The notes beneath the pieces are model-generated. The model was not told the DNA's origin. It worked only from the letters and a program-made list of their open reading frames with translations, and did not search any database. DNA of 64,000 bases from Snodgrassella alvi (GTDB lineage: Bacteria > Pseudomonadota > Gammaproteobacteria > Burkholderiales > Neisseriaceae), in assembly GCF_040741455.2 (NCBI RefSeq), contig NZ_CP160328.2, positions 1,426,001-1,490,000 of the forward strand, read 5' to 3'. The translations under genes were made by a program, and so were the position numbers. Shown here piece after piece: positions 56,341 to 64,000 of this stretch (positions are counted from its first letter, which is position 1; each line of letters begins with the position of its first letter).

Positions 56341-57220
56341 CTTTGCCCACTGGCAACAACAGGTACAAAACCATACCGAACAAACCCTAAATCGCCTATT
56401 GCCCTTATCTGACGAGCTACCGGCACCCCTGATTGATGCCATGCGCTATGCTGCGCTGGATGGCGGCAAGCGCTTGCGTCCGATGCTGGTTTTCGCTGCT
56501 GCCGAGCTGGGAAACAACATAGCAGAGGCTGTGGATAACGCCATTGCCGCAATCGAATGTATCCACATTTATTCACTGGTACACGACGATATGCCCGAAA
56601 TGGACAACGACAGCTTGCGTCACGGCAAAGCTGCCTGCCACATTCGCTACACACCAGCCACCGCTTTACTGGTTGGCGACGCGCTGCAAAGCATGGCATT
56701 CAGCCTACTCAGCCGGCCCACCACACTCTCACCCGAGCGTCAGCTGCAAATGGTACAGACACTGGCTCAGGCCGCCGGCTATAGTGGTATGGCAGGAGGA
56801 CAAGCCATTGATCTGGCCTGTGTCGGTAAAAGCCTGAATCAAAATGTACTTGAGCATATGCATCAGCTCAAAACCGGTGCCCTAATCCGGTCAGCCGTAG
56901 CCCTTGGCGGACTCTGCTGTAACGATATCGATCAGCACCAACTTACTGCTCTTGATGCCTATGCTGGTCATTTGGGTTTGGCTTTTCAAGTAATAGATGA
57001 TGTACTCGATTGTGAACAGGATAGCGGCGTTCTGGGAAAAACAGCCGGAAAGGATGCACAGGCCAATAAACCCACCTATGTCAGCCTGCTGGGTCTGGCT
57101 TCAGCGCGCCAATATGCTGAAAACTTAATACAAAAGGCCTTGGAAGCACTGGCTGGTTTTGACCATCGCGCTGAGCATCTGCGCGAACTGGCTCAATTTG
57201 TCATTGCCCGCAATCATTAG
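56324..57220 (+). CDS. ispA: Farnesyl diphosphate synthase (IspA)
   Basis: A 298-residue prenyltransferase that makes farnesyl diphosphate, the precursor of undecaprenyl phosphate and quinone tails. First Asp-rich motif [11 protein letters not shown], second FQVIDDVLD, and GGKRLRPML near the start. The length equals E. coli IspA (299). The start is a TTG at 56324 with a good SD (AAGGAG, 8 nt upstream) inside xseB, so the two are coupled. dxs does not follow in this window. Confidence 0.95.
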   Translation: MKQGSNFAHWQQQVQNHTEQTLNRLLPLSDELPAPLIDAMRYAALDGGKRLRPMLVFAAAELGNNIAEAVDNAIAAIECIHIYSLVHDDMPEMDNDSLRHGKAACHIRYTPATALLVGDALQSMAFSLLSRPTTLSPERQLQMVQTLAQAAGYSGMAGGQAIDLACVGKSLNQNVLEHMHQLKTGALIRSAVALGGLCCNDIDQHQLTALDAYAGHLGLAFQVIDDVLDCEQDSGVLGKTAGKDAQANKPTYVSLLGLASARQYAENLIQKALEALAGFDHRAEHLRELAQFVIARNH

Positions 57221-57318
57221 CAACATCATCACCGCACAACCCCGCGTGAATCCTGATAATAAATCCTTAGATTTCTGCCTTAGTAAATGCGATCAACGAT
57301 TCACAAAGAGACCGGCAA

Positions 57319-57888
57319 TCAACGCAGCCGTTTACCTGACGCCCAGTCAATAATCTGGCTGGGTTGCCGGCGACCACCGGTTCGTCCGCCAAGAATCAAC
57401 ACCTGACGCCCAAACTGACGTCTAACCTCGCGCTCCGTTTTACAGGCTTTTTTACCAGCCCGATTGCATGAAGTGGAGACCAGTGCCGTACCGGCTGCTT
57501 TGCACATAAACCGTGCCGTATCCAGATCAGGAATACGTACCGCCAGATTGTGTCGACCACGCCCCCGCAGCAAAGGCAAAACTCGCTGCCGTGCTGGTAA
57601 CAACAAAGTTTTAGGCGCTGGCCATTCGCGCATAATAGCTTTAGATTCAGCTGCAGACACAGGTGCCAACAATGGCCGCAATTGTGCAAAATCAGCACCA
57701 ATCACAATCAGTCCCTTATGCTGAGCCCTTTTTTTTAGCGCTATCAGCCGGCGTAACGCCGGAGCATAATCAGGCAAACAGCCAAGCCCGTAACTGCCTT
57801 CCGCCGGATAGGCAATCAAGCCGCCCTTGCGCAGAAACGCTTGCAGATGATGTAAAAATCGGCCAGCCGGCCGGGCACGATGGTGCAT
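57319..57888 (-). CDS. tsaC: Threonylcarbamoyl-AMP synthase (TsaC/YrdC)
   Basis: A 189-residue Sua5/YrdC-fold enzyme that makes threonylcarbamoyl-AMP for the t6A37 modification of ANN-decoding tRNAs. GGLIAYPAEGSYGLGC, KKRAQHKGLIVIG, and the ligand-binding STSCNRAGK are present. The length matches TsaC (190 in E. coli), without the extra Sua5 domain. It is convergent with ispA and about 100 nt from the ThiF-like gene start. Confidence 0.94.
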   Translation of the reverse strand: MHHRARPAGRFLHHLQAFLRKGGLIAYPAEGSYGLGCLPDYAPALRRLIALKKRAQHKGLIVIGADFAQLRPLLAPVSAAESKAIMREWPAPKTLLLPARQRVLPLLRGRGRHNLAVRIPDLDTARFMCKAAGTALVSTSCNRAGKKACKTEREVRRQFGRQVLILGGRTGGRRQPSQIIDWASGKRLR

Positions 57889-57991
57889 AGGTATTCAGAG
57901 AAATATAGCTAAGCCCTTATAATAGCAGGGCACAATCATCCACACTACTACTGCATCTTCGGCCACCATCATTCAATCAAACGAGGCTCTC

Positions 57992-58735
57992 ATGATTACC
58001 GATGAACAACTACTTCGTTACAGCCGCCATATCTTACTGGATAAACTGGATATAGCCGGACAGCAGGCCATTCTCAGCGCACGCGTACTGATTATCGGAG
58101 CAGGTGGTTTAGCACATCCGGCGCTTACCTATCTGGTGTCCAGCGGCGTAGGGCACATCACCGTAGTGGACAACGACAGCATTGATATCAGCAATCTGCA
58201 ACGGCAGTATTGGTTTAACGATTCCGATATAGGCGCAGATAAAGCCAGCGTCTTATGCCAACGCTTACAGGCTCATCATTCACACACACAACTGCATCCC
58301 GTTGTTGCCAGAGCAGATGCTACTCTGCTGCACAGGCTGGTACAGGATACAGACATAGTGCTTGATTGCACCGACAACTTTGCCAGCCGCCGTCTAATTA
58401 ATCAGGCTTGTTTTACAGCCCATAAACCACTGGTTTCGGCCTCAGCACTGATATTTTCCGGTCAGCTGGCAGTATATGATTTTCGCGACGGCCATGGCCC
58501 CTGTTATCAGTGCCTGTTTGAAGGTGAAATGAATGATGAAGGTGCCAGTTGTGCCAAAAACGGCGTATTTGCTCCCTTACTCGGTGTCATGGGCGCCGCG
58601 CAGGCTGGCGAAGCATTAAAGCTCATCACCGGTATCCAACCTACCGGCTGCTGGCTGCACTGCTTTGATGCACAACGCTTTCAATGGCAACGCTTACAAC
58701 TGGCACCAAACCCAGACTGTCCGGTATGCGGATAG
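57992..58735 (+). CDS. ThiF/MoeB/HesA-family adenylyltransferase
   Basis: A 247-residue E1-like enzyme that adenylates the C-terminus of a small sulfur-carrier protein (ThiS or MoaD type). LLRYSRHILLDKLDIAGQQ, the nucleotide loop IIGAGGLAHP, DNDSIDISNLQRQ and DCTDNF are diagnostic. Zinc-binding CxxC pairs are CYQC and CPVC, and the catalytic-type Cys lies in EGASCAKNGV. MoeB and ThiF cannot be separated by eye, and no moa or thi genes flank it. SD GAGG lies before ATG 57992. Confidence 0.92.
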   Translation: MITDEQLLRYSRHILLDKLDIAGQQAILSARVLIIGAGGLAHPALTYLVSSGVGHITVVDNDSIDISNLQRQYWFNDSDIGADKASVLCQRLQAHHSHTQLHPVVARADATLLHRLVQDTDIVLDCTDNFASRRLINQACFTAHKPLVSASALIFSGQLAVYDFRDGHGPCYQCLFEGEMNDEGASCAKNGVFAPLLGVMGAAQAGEALKLITGIQPTGCWLHCFDAQRFQWQRLQLAPNPDCPVCG

Positions 58736-58741
58736 CCAACT

Positions 58742-58777
58742 TTATACACAAATTCCTGTGGATAAACTTGTGGATAA
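58742..58777. promoter_or_regulatory. Cluster of three DnaA boxes
   Basis: TTATACACA at 58742-58750 (plus) and two perfect boxes TGTGGATAA at 58757-58765 and 58769-58777 (TTATCCACA on minus), 3 bp apart. It lies between the ThiF-like and MFS genes, both ending here. The 9-3-9 spacing equals that of the pair at 51444-51464. Confidence 0.65.
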
Positions 58778-58784
58778 TTATCTA

Positions 58785-59987
58785 TTATTGAAAATCAGCC
58801 AGCTTCCGATCCTGACCAGCTTTCCAGCCGGATACCGTAATCACCAGCGCAGCAAAAAACATCAGCACCAACGCAGGAAACCATGAATGCATGATGTCGT
58901 GTAACGCCCCCATCAAAACCGGCCCTACAGCAGCAAACAAATATCCACAGGTCTGTGCCATACCAGACAACAATACGCCCTCAGTTACACTGCTACTGCG
59001 CAGACTGAAAAACATCATACTCAGACAGAAAGCACCACTGATACCGAGACCCAGCAGCAGCACGGCTGGAAAATAACAGCTACGCCATGGCGACATCAGC
59101 AATAACACAGACAGTATCAGCGATACCCCACATAATGCGCCAATCCACTTCTGCTGCTTTAATCTAGCCGCATAAATTGGTATCAGCAGATTAGTTGGCA
59201 CCATTACCAACTGCATCAGCCCAAGCCAGCCTCCGGCCTCAGTAGCAGACACACCGGCTTTAGCTACAATCTGCGGCAGCCAGCTTACCGTGGAATAAAA
59301 CAGAAATGATTGAAATCCCATAAACAGCGTCACCTGCCACGCCAGCGGATTACGCCACAAATGTACCGTTACCGGCCGCGAACGCACAGCCGCTCTGGGA
59401 ATGGCATTCGCTGTTTTAAAAGGCAGCCACCAGATCACCATCGCTACCAGAGCTGGCAATACCCACGCCACCAAAGCGCCACGCCAGCCCCACAAGTTAC
59501 TATGCGCTAAAGGTGCACTCAATGCCGAACCGGCAGCACCACCCACATTCATAATCAGGGCATATAATGCAGTTACCAAGCCCATCTTAAACGGGAAATA
59601 CTGTTTCACCATACTGGGAATCAGCACATTACCCACAGCAATAGCACAGCTAAGCAAAGTTGTACCCGCCAGCAGCAAAAATAGCCCGCTGCCACAACGC
59701 AACACCAGCCCCAGCGTCAGCACCCACAAAGCAAAAAATACCATCTGCTCCGAACCAAACCGAGCTGCCAGTCTAGGAATAAAAATAGAAAACAAACCAA
59801 AGGTCAGCAGCGGCACCGTCGTTAGTAAACCAGCCAGCGTACTACTGATGTGCAGCTGTGCCTGAATATTCTGCAATAAAGGTCCGACACCCGTCAGCGG
59901 ACCACGCAGAACAAAAGCCAGTGCCAGAATAGCCACAAAAAGACTAAGACGACGCTGTGTTTTCGATACAGTCGAATCTGTTGTCAT
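58785..59987 (-). CDS. MFS transporter, CynX/NimT-like
   Basis: A 400-residue major facilitator with 12 helices. The first helix holds LALAFVLRGPLTGVGPLL, the feature of the CynX/NimT (cyanate, 2-nitroimidazole) group, and the RLAARFGSEQ loop between helices 2 and 3 corresponds to MFS motif A. Substrates in this group are small organic compounds; here it is unknown. Its start lies 25 nt after the patatin stop, so the two genes form an operon. Confidence 0.9.
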   Translation of the reverse strand: MTTDSTVSKTQRRLSLFVAILALAFVLRGPLTGVGPLLQNIQAQLHISSTLAGLLTTVPLLTFGLFSIFIPRLAARFGSEQMVFFALWVLTLGLVLRCGSGLFLLLAGTTLLSCAIAVGNVLIPSMVKQYFPFKMGLVTALYALIMNVGGAAGSALSAPLAHSNLWGWRGALVAWVLPALVAMVIWWLPFKTANAIPRAAVRSRPVTVHLWRNPLAWQVTLFMGFQSFLFYSTVSWLPQIVAKAGVSATEAGGWLGLMQLVMVPTNLLIPIYAARLKQQKWIGALCGVSLILSVLLLMSPWRSCYFPAVLLLGLGISGAFCLSMMFFSLRSSSVTEGVLLSGMAQTCGYLFAAVGPVLMGALHDIMHSWFPALVLMFFAALVITVSGWKAGQDRKLADFQ

Positions 59988-60012
59988 TACTTCACCAAAT
60001 TACCCATTCCCC

Positions 60013-60912
60013 TTAATCCTGTACATTAAGGCTGAAGAAATCTTTAAACACCGGCCATTGCTGCAGAAATTTTTGTCCACACTCCAGCCCAGCCGCATAA
60101 CTATAACGCAAACGGCTAGCATCCTGACACAGGCGTCCAGCCATTTTGCTATTTTCCGGCGGATTGATTTCAAAAATATACCGCGAGTGTTCAGGCCGGC
60201 GCATCCATGCCAGCGTAGCATTATAATGCTTTACCCGCTGACGCAAAGCCCGAGCAAACCCATTGTCAGGCAAGCGCCGTGCCAGCAAAGCATCACCAAA
60301 TCCACCTTTCTTAACATAAGCATGCGCACGTGTACGGATAACAACAACACCGCCGATATTCGGCTGCGACAGCGCCCATCGCACCGGCAAGGCATCAGCC
60401 ACACCACCGTCAAAATAAATTTCACTACCGATGGGTACCGGTTTACGAATAATAAAAGGGATAGAGCTAGAAGCACGCAGCACATCTAAAAAATTTTTGG
60501 GTTCAGCCTCAGCATAATGTGCCTCCCCTGTAACAGCATTACTAAGCACAATTCTGAAATCACGCTTCTGTGCAAACATACGTTCGCAGTCGAGCGGATT
60601 TTCCTGCTGTACCACTCGCCATAACCAGTCTATATCCAATAAATCACCACCACGGATAAAACGAGACCAGCTGATAAACGGCCTCTGGCACGACTGATTC
60701 ATCAGCACATCCAGATTACGACCGGTTTGCCCAGACAGATAGCTGGCAATCGTACTGGCACCAGAAGATACACCAACCAGCAAAGTAAACGGATTAAAGT
60801 CTGCCTGCAAAAAAGCATCTGTCACCCCACTGCTGAAAGCGGCACGCATACCGCCGCCCTCCACAACCAAAGCAACTTGCATCCCAGACGGTTCCCGCTG
60901 CGCATTACACAT
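60013..60912 (-). CDS. Patatin-like phospholipase (YjjU-type)
   Basis: A 299-residue soluble patatin. Oxyanion loop ALVVEGGGMRAAFSSGV, nucleophile in LVGVSSGAST (GVSSG), catalytic Asp in YFDGGVADALPV, and the IPFI...PVPIG loop of the YjjU/YjhH-like group. No signal peptide, so cytoplasmic; it probably hydrolyses lipid acyl esters. It is the promoter-proximal gene of the patatin-MFS operon. A second, lipoprotein patatin lies at 43167-44057. Confidence 0.9.
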   Translation of the reverse strand: MCNAQREPSGMQVALVVEGGGMRAAFSSGVTDAFLQADFNPFTLLVGVSSGASTIASYLSGQTGRNLDVLMNQSCQRPFISWSRFIRGGDLLDIDWLWRVVQQENPLDCERMFAQKRDFRIVLSNAVTGEAHYAEAEPKNFLDVLRASSSIPFIIRKPVPIGSEIYFDGGVADALPVRWALSQPNIGGVVVIRTRAHAYVKKGGFGDALLARRLPDNGFARALRQRVKHYNATLAWMRRPEHSRYIFEINPPENSKMAGRLCQDASRLRYSYAAGLECGQKFLQQWPVFKDFFSLNVQD

Positions 60913-62049
60913 GGTTTATCATGTCCATGTTTATGTAATAATAGATAAATATTAATAAATACATAATACACATAGGCGCAAAACAATAAAAGCTGATTCC
61001 AACTACATATTATTCAACCGCATTTAACCAGCTCTTTTTGAAAACAACTATACAACACACTATTTGTACCGCCGTCAGTAACTTCCGTTTTATCACCAGA
61101 TAAAACAAAATCAAACCGGCGTATCAAACAGCGAATTACCGCTTTGCAGGGACAACGGCTGCTGAATTAGAGTCAGTAATGTTGAAATCACAAATAACGA
61201 TTAGCGGTTCTACACCAAATGTCATCGTCCTTTGAAACTGCTTAATGAAATTTCAGAAAAAGAAGCTTAGTTTAATCATGCATCGGTTCTAAAATATTGC
61301 CTTGTGTTAACCGAAATCAAAAGGCGAACCAATACGATACAACTCATCACCTTGGGTAGCAGAACGAATACAGTGGTAACAGCAAATATTAGTTCGTGAC
61401 TTGGACACGAAGCTTTTCAAAAGAAAAAACACGCTCAAATATGCGACACAGGGTTACACAGCGTCACCTAGCACTTAATTATGACAAAAAGATAAAAATA
61501 TTCAGATACCGAAAGGATTAACATCCTATTTGTAAAAACTGCGCCTTACACTTACTACTAAAATGATATGTTGCCCCGTTTATCCTTGAATCACGCCACG
61601 TTTTGTTATTGCTCAAACATCAACACAAACAGAAGCAATTATTTTCATTTGAGCACCCAATTTTAAAATAAAACTTAGAAGCCGCTTATCAAATGCATCT
61701 TCATTAAAATCAGCCCAACTCATCTCACCAACATATTAATGACATTAAAACAATATCACCATTTTTATTCATTTAATACTCTGGTTCGAGTGTAAAATTC
61801 AAGCTATATCTAATCTTTGGGCTCAGAGCAACCATCACCAGCGCTATGGTTTCTCAACTATATATTGCTGTCCAGCCTAAGGGGTTTGTACATACATCTT
61901 TGTCATATGCCATCCCTACTGTATCTTTCTTTGTTTTGCATCGCTTGCGATGGCACACAGAGCAGGTATCATCTCGCCTACAGCATTCTGAATTAAATTT
62001 TTTGCCTGTGCGCATTTGTACTCTGGCTGCAATCTTTTCCGAGGAATTC
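60913..62049. other. Long intergenic region before hsdM
   Basis: About 1.1 kb. It holds the promoters for the minus-strand patatin gene and for hsdM, but no gene, repeat or RNA I can support. A frame at 61854-62123 (minus) runs over the hsdM start and is not protein-like. Confidence 0.4.
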
Positions 62050-64000
62050 ATGACAAACACTAATTTTTCCCAAACGGCTGCGTTTATCTGGTCGGTGGCA
62101 GATTTACTGCGTGGAGATTTCAAGCAGTCTCAGTACGGGCGCGTGATCCTGCCCTTTACCCTGCTGCGCCGCCTAGAGTGTGTATTGGCAGAAACGAAAG
62201 ATGCAGTGGTGGCAAAATATGATGAATTTCAAACCAACACACTGCCGGAAGAAAGCTTAAAAATGCTTCTGCAGCACGCCAGCGGACTTACTTTTTACAA
62301 TACGTCTAAGATGGATCTAGGTAAATTGGGGCAGAACGACATCAAAGCCAACCTAGAAAGCTACGTACAGGCGTTTTCACCGGATGCGCGTGAAATCTTC
62401 GATCACTTTAAATTCAGTGAGTTTATCGGCCTGCTGGAAGATGCCAACTTGCTGTATAAAGTAGTGAAAAAATTTGCCACTACCGACCTTAGTCCAAAAG
62501 CGATATCCAACTATGAAATGGGGCTAGTATTCGAAGAGTTGATCCGCCGTTTTGCAGAAAGCTCAAACGAAACCGCCGGTGAGCACTTCACCCCACGTGA
62601 TATCGTCCGTTTAACCACCTCTCTGGTATTAATGAAAGATGATGAAGTGCTGGTCAAGGACGGTATCATCCGCACCATTTACGACCCAACCGCCGGCACA
62701 GGTGGTTTTCTCTCTGCCGGTATGGAATATGTGCACGAGCTAAATCCTAAAGCTGTCCTATGTCCTTTTGGCCAAGAGCTAAACCCAGAATCCTACGCCA
62801 TCTGTAAAGGCGATATGCTCATTAAAGGTCAGGATGTCAGCCGAATTAAACTGGGCAACACCCTCTCTAACGACCAGCTATTGCTGGATAAATTTGACTA
62901 TATGCTTTCTAACCCGCCATTTGGCGTAGACTGGAAAAAAATAGAGGGCGAGATTATTGATGAGCATATACAAAAAGGATTTAGCGGCCGCTTTGGCCCT
63001 GGCCTGCCGCGGGTTTCCGACGGTTCGCTATTGTTTCTACTGCACCTGATTAGCAAAATGCGCAACAGCCAAAATGTAGATGATAGCGTCAGCCACGGCA
63101 GCCGTATCGGAATTATTCTTAACGGCTCTCCACTGTTTACCGGTGGAGCGGGCAGTGGTGAAAGCGAAATCCGTCGCTACATTTTGGAAGCCGATTTGCT
63201 GGAAGGCATCATCGCATTGCCAACAGACATGTTCTACAACACTGGCATTGCCACCTACATCTGGATACTCTCCAACAAAAAAGCGCCTGAGCGTAAAGGC
63301 AAAGTACAGCTAATTGATGGCAGCAACCTGTGCGGCAAAATGCGTAAATCATTGGGTTCAAAGCGTAACCTAATACGTGAAGATGATATCAAACTAATTA
63401 CGCAAATCTTTGGTAATTTTGAAGTAGTGACTGCTACCCCCCTAAAAGAACTGGGTTTGGAAAAAGCTAAGGAGCAAAAATCCAACCGTGGCCGCCAGCC
63501 TGCCACCGCCAAAACCGAAGCGCCGAAAACCTTCGCCAGTAAAATCTTTAACAATACCGACTTTGGCTACCGCCGCCTGACCATTGAGCGCCCGCTGCGG
63601 ATATCTGCTCAGGTGACGGATGAAGCAATTGCAACCCTACGCTTTGCACCGAAACCATTTAACGCGCCGATGGAACGCCTGTATGAAGAGTTCGCGTCCC
63701 AGTGGCAGGACAACACCTACGGCGATTTCTCGGAGCTGGAAGCCGATGCGCGCGCCATCATCAAAGCTGAATTTGCCGAACTGAAAGAGAAGCAGATTAA
63801 AGACCTGCTCGACAGCAAACTGTGGCTGGTGCAGCGCACATTGATGAAAAAAGCACAGAAAATTCAAGAAGCTTTAGGGTCGCAATCGGGTGGCAAAACG
63901 CTGGTGAGCAATGACTTCAACCAGTTCCAGCTAAGCCTAAAAGAGGCCATCAAAACCGCTGGCGTGAAGCTGGATACGAAAGAAAACAAACAATTTATCG
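62050..64000 (+). CDS. hsdM: Type I restriction-modification methyltransferase subunit HsdM, partial
   Basis: Starts at ATG 62050 with SD GAGGA 5 nt upstream and is open at the window end (650 codons seen). N-terminal HsdM helical domain ([25 protein letters not shown]), then the N6-adenine methyltransferase with SAM motif DPTAGTGGF at 212-220 and catalytic NPPFG at 288-292. It should methylate the recognition site set by HsdS and form the complex with HsdR, both expected beyond 64000. The C-terminal part is long and includes a Lys/Gln/Arg-rich insert near residue 475. Confidence 0.94.
   Translation, partial: MTNTNFSQTAAFIWSVADLLRGDFKQSQYGRVILPFTLLRRLECVLAETKDAVVAKYDEFQTNTLPEESLKMLLQHASGLTFYNTSKMDLGKLGQNDIKANLESYVQAFSPDAREIFDHFKFSEFIGLLEDANLLYKVVKKFATTDLSPKAISNYEMGLVFEELIRRFAESSNETAGEHFTPRDIVRLTTSLVLMKDDEVLVKDGIIRTIYDPTAGTGGFLSAGMEYVHELNPKAVLCPFGQELNPESYAICKGDMLIKGQDVSRIKLGNTLSNDQLLLDKFDYMLSNPPFGVDWKKIEGEIIDEHIQKGFSGRFGPGLPRVSDGSLLFLLHLISKMRNSQNVDDSVSHGSRIGIILNGSPLFTGGAGSGESEIRRYILEADLLEGIIALPTDMFYNTGIATYIWILSNKKAPERKGKVQLIDGSNLCGKMRKSLGSKRNLIREDDIKLITQIFGNFEVVTATPLKELGLEKAKEQKSNRGRQPATAKTEAPKTFASKIFNNTDFGYRRLTIERPLRISAQVTDEAIATLRFAPKPFNAPMERLYEEFASQWQDNTYGDFSELEADARAIIKAEFAELKEKQIKDLLDSKLWLVQRTLMKKAQKIQEALGSQSGGKTLVSNDFNQFQLSLKEAIKTAGVKLDTKENKQFI

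Noticed and set aside
61785-61800. GGTTCGAG stretch like a tRNA T-loop
   Set aside because: No acceptor, D or anticodon stems can be folded around it.
61854-62123. 89-codon minus-strand open frame near hsdM
   Set aside because: Overlaps the well-supported hsdM start on the other strand and has no recognisable motifs.

Overview
The window reads as a chromosome segment of a betaproteobacterium of the Neisseriaceae. The evidence is a BirA-CoaX fusion of the neisserial type, a tandem pair of complementary bacterioferritin genes, a neisserial-style BioC and the overall gene content. The moderate G+C and the absence of the classical neisserial uptake sequence fit a bee-gut Snodgrassella-like organism best. 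That genus assignment is inference. Most of the window is housekeeping; there are no rRNA or tRNA genes and no CRISPR array that I can see.

Layout. 1-489: edge-truncated S24-type repressor (minus). 977-6249: sulfate assimilation, with cysH-cysD-hydrolase-cysN on minus and cysG divergent. 6327-7275: two bacterioferritin subunits. 8434-10958: stress-type SDR oxidoreductase and a FadL/OmpP1 porin, each with a clear terminator. 11700-16063: small membrane protein, Mrp/ApbC, BirA-CoaX, SPOR protein. 16089-21612: compact GC-rich surface-glycan locus (flippase, GT32, Stealth phosphotransferase, GT2, initiating sugar-phosphate transferase). 21613-25278: AT-rich island (VOC protein, broken SDR gene, FAD oxidoreductase coupled to an AEC-type permease). 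25279-28152: galE and tldD, with a candidate Fur-repressed small RNA between them. 28228-30473: transposase-derived gene, secreted protein, two tiny lipoproteins. 30484-33270: YrdA and oligopeptidase A. 33527-36357: EVE-McrB/McrC restriction pair. 36876-44057: ftsY, deoxynucleotidase, ruvA, rlpA, comF, bioH, bioC, patatin lipoprotein. 44737-48244: metE with divergent metR. 48730-60912: uvrD, HIT, dnaJ, RNB nuclease, xseB, ispA, tsaC, ThiF/MoeB, MFS transporter, patatin. 62050-end: HsdM of a type I restriction system, cut by the window edge.

Working together. CysDN makes APS and the Fe-S type CysH can reduce it directly. CysG supplies siroheme for the sulfite reductase, which is not in this window, and MetE/MetR carry reduced sulfur on to methionine. 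BioH and BioC feed biotin synthesis and BirA attaches the product. The two Bfr subunits look like a heteropolymer sharing ferroxidase and haem sites. McrBC and HsdM show that restriction genes are part of the accessory content.

Most interesting: a perfect-looking sigma70 promoter with a Fur box between its -35 and -10 elements, reading an ATG-free transcript of about 155 nt into an 18-bp terminator (26328-26516, minus strand). This has the architecture of an iron-responsive sRNA comparable to neisserial NrrF. Other leads are the FAD oxidoreductase/permease pair in the AT-rich island, a terminator-like hairpin in the fadL leader, an orphan terminator near 7551, paired DnaA boxes at two loci, and comF/bioH start codons that overlap on opposite strands.
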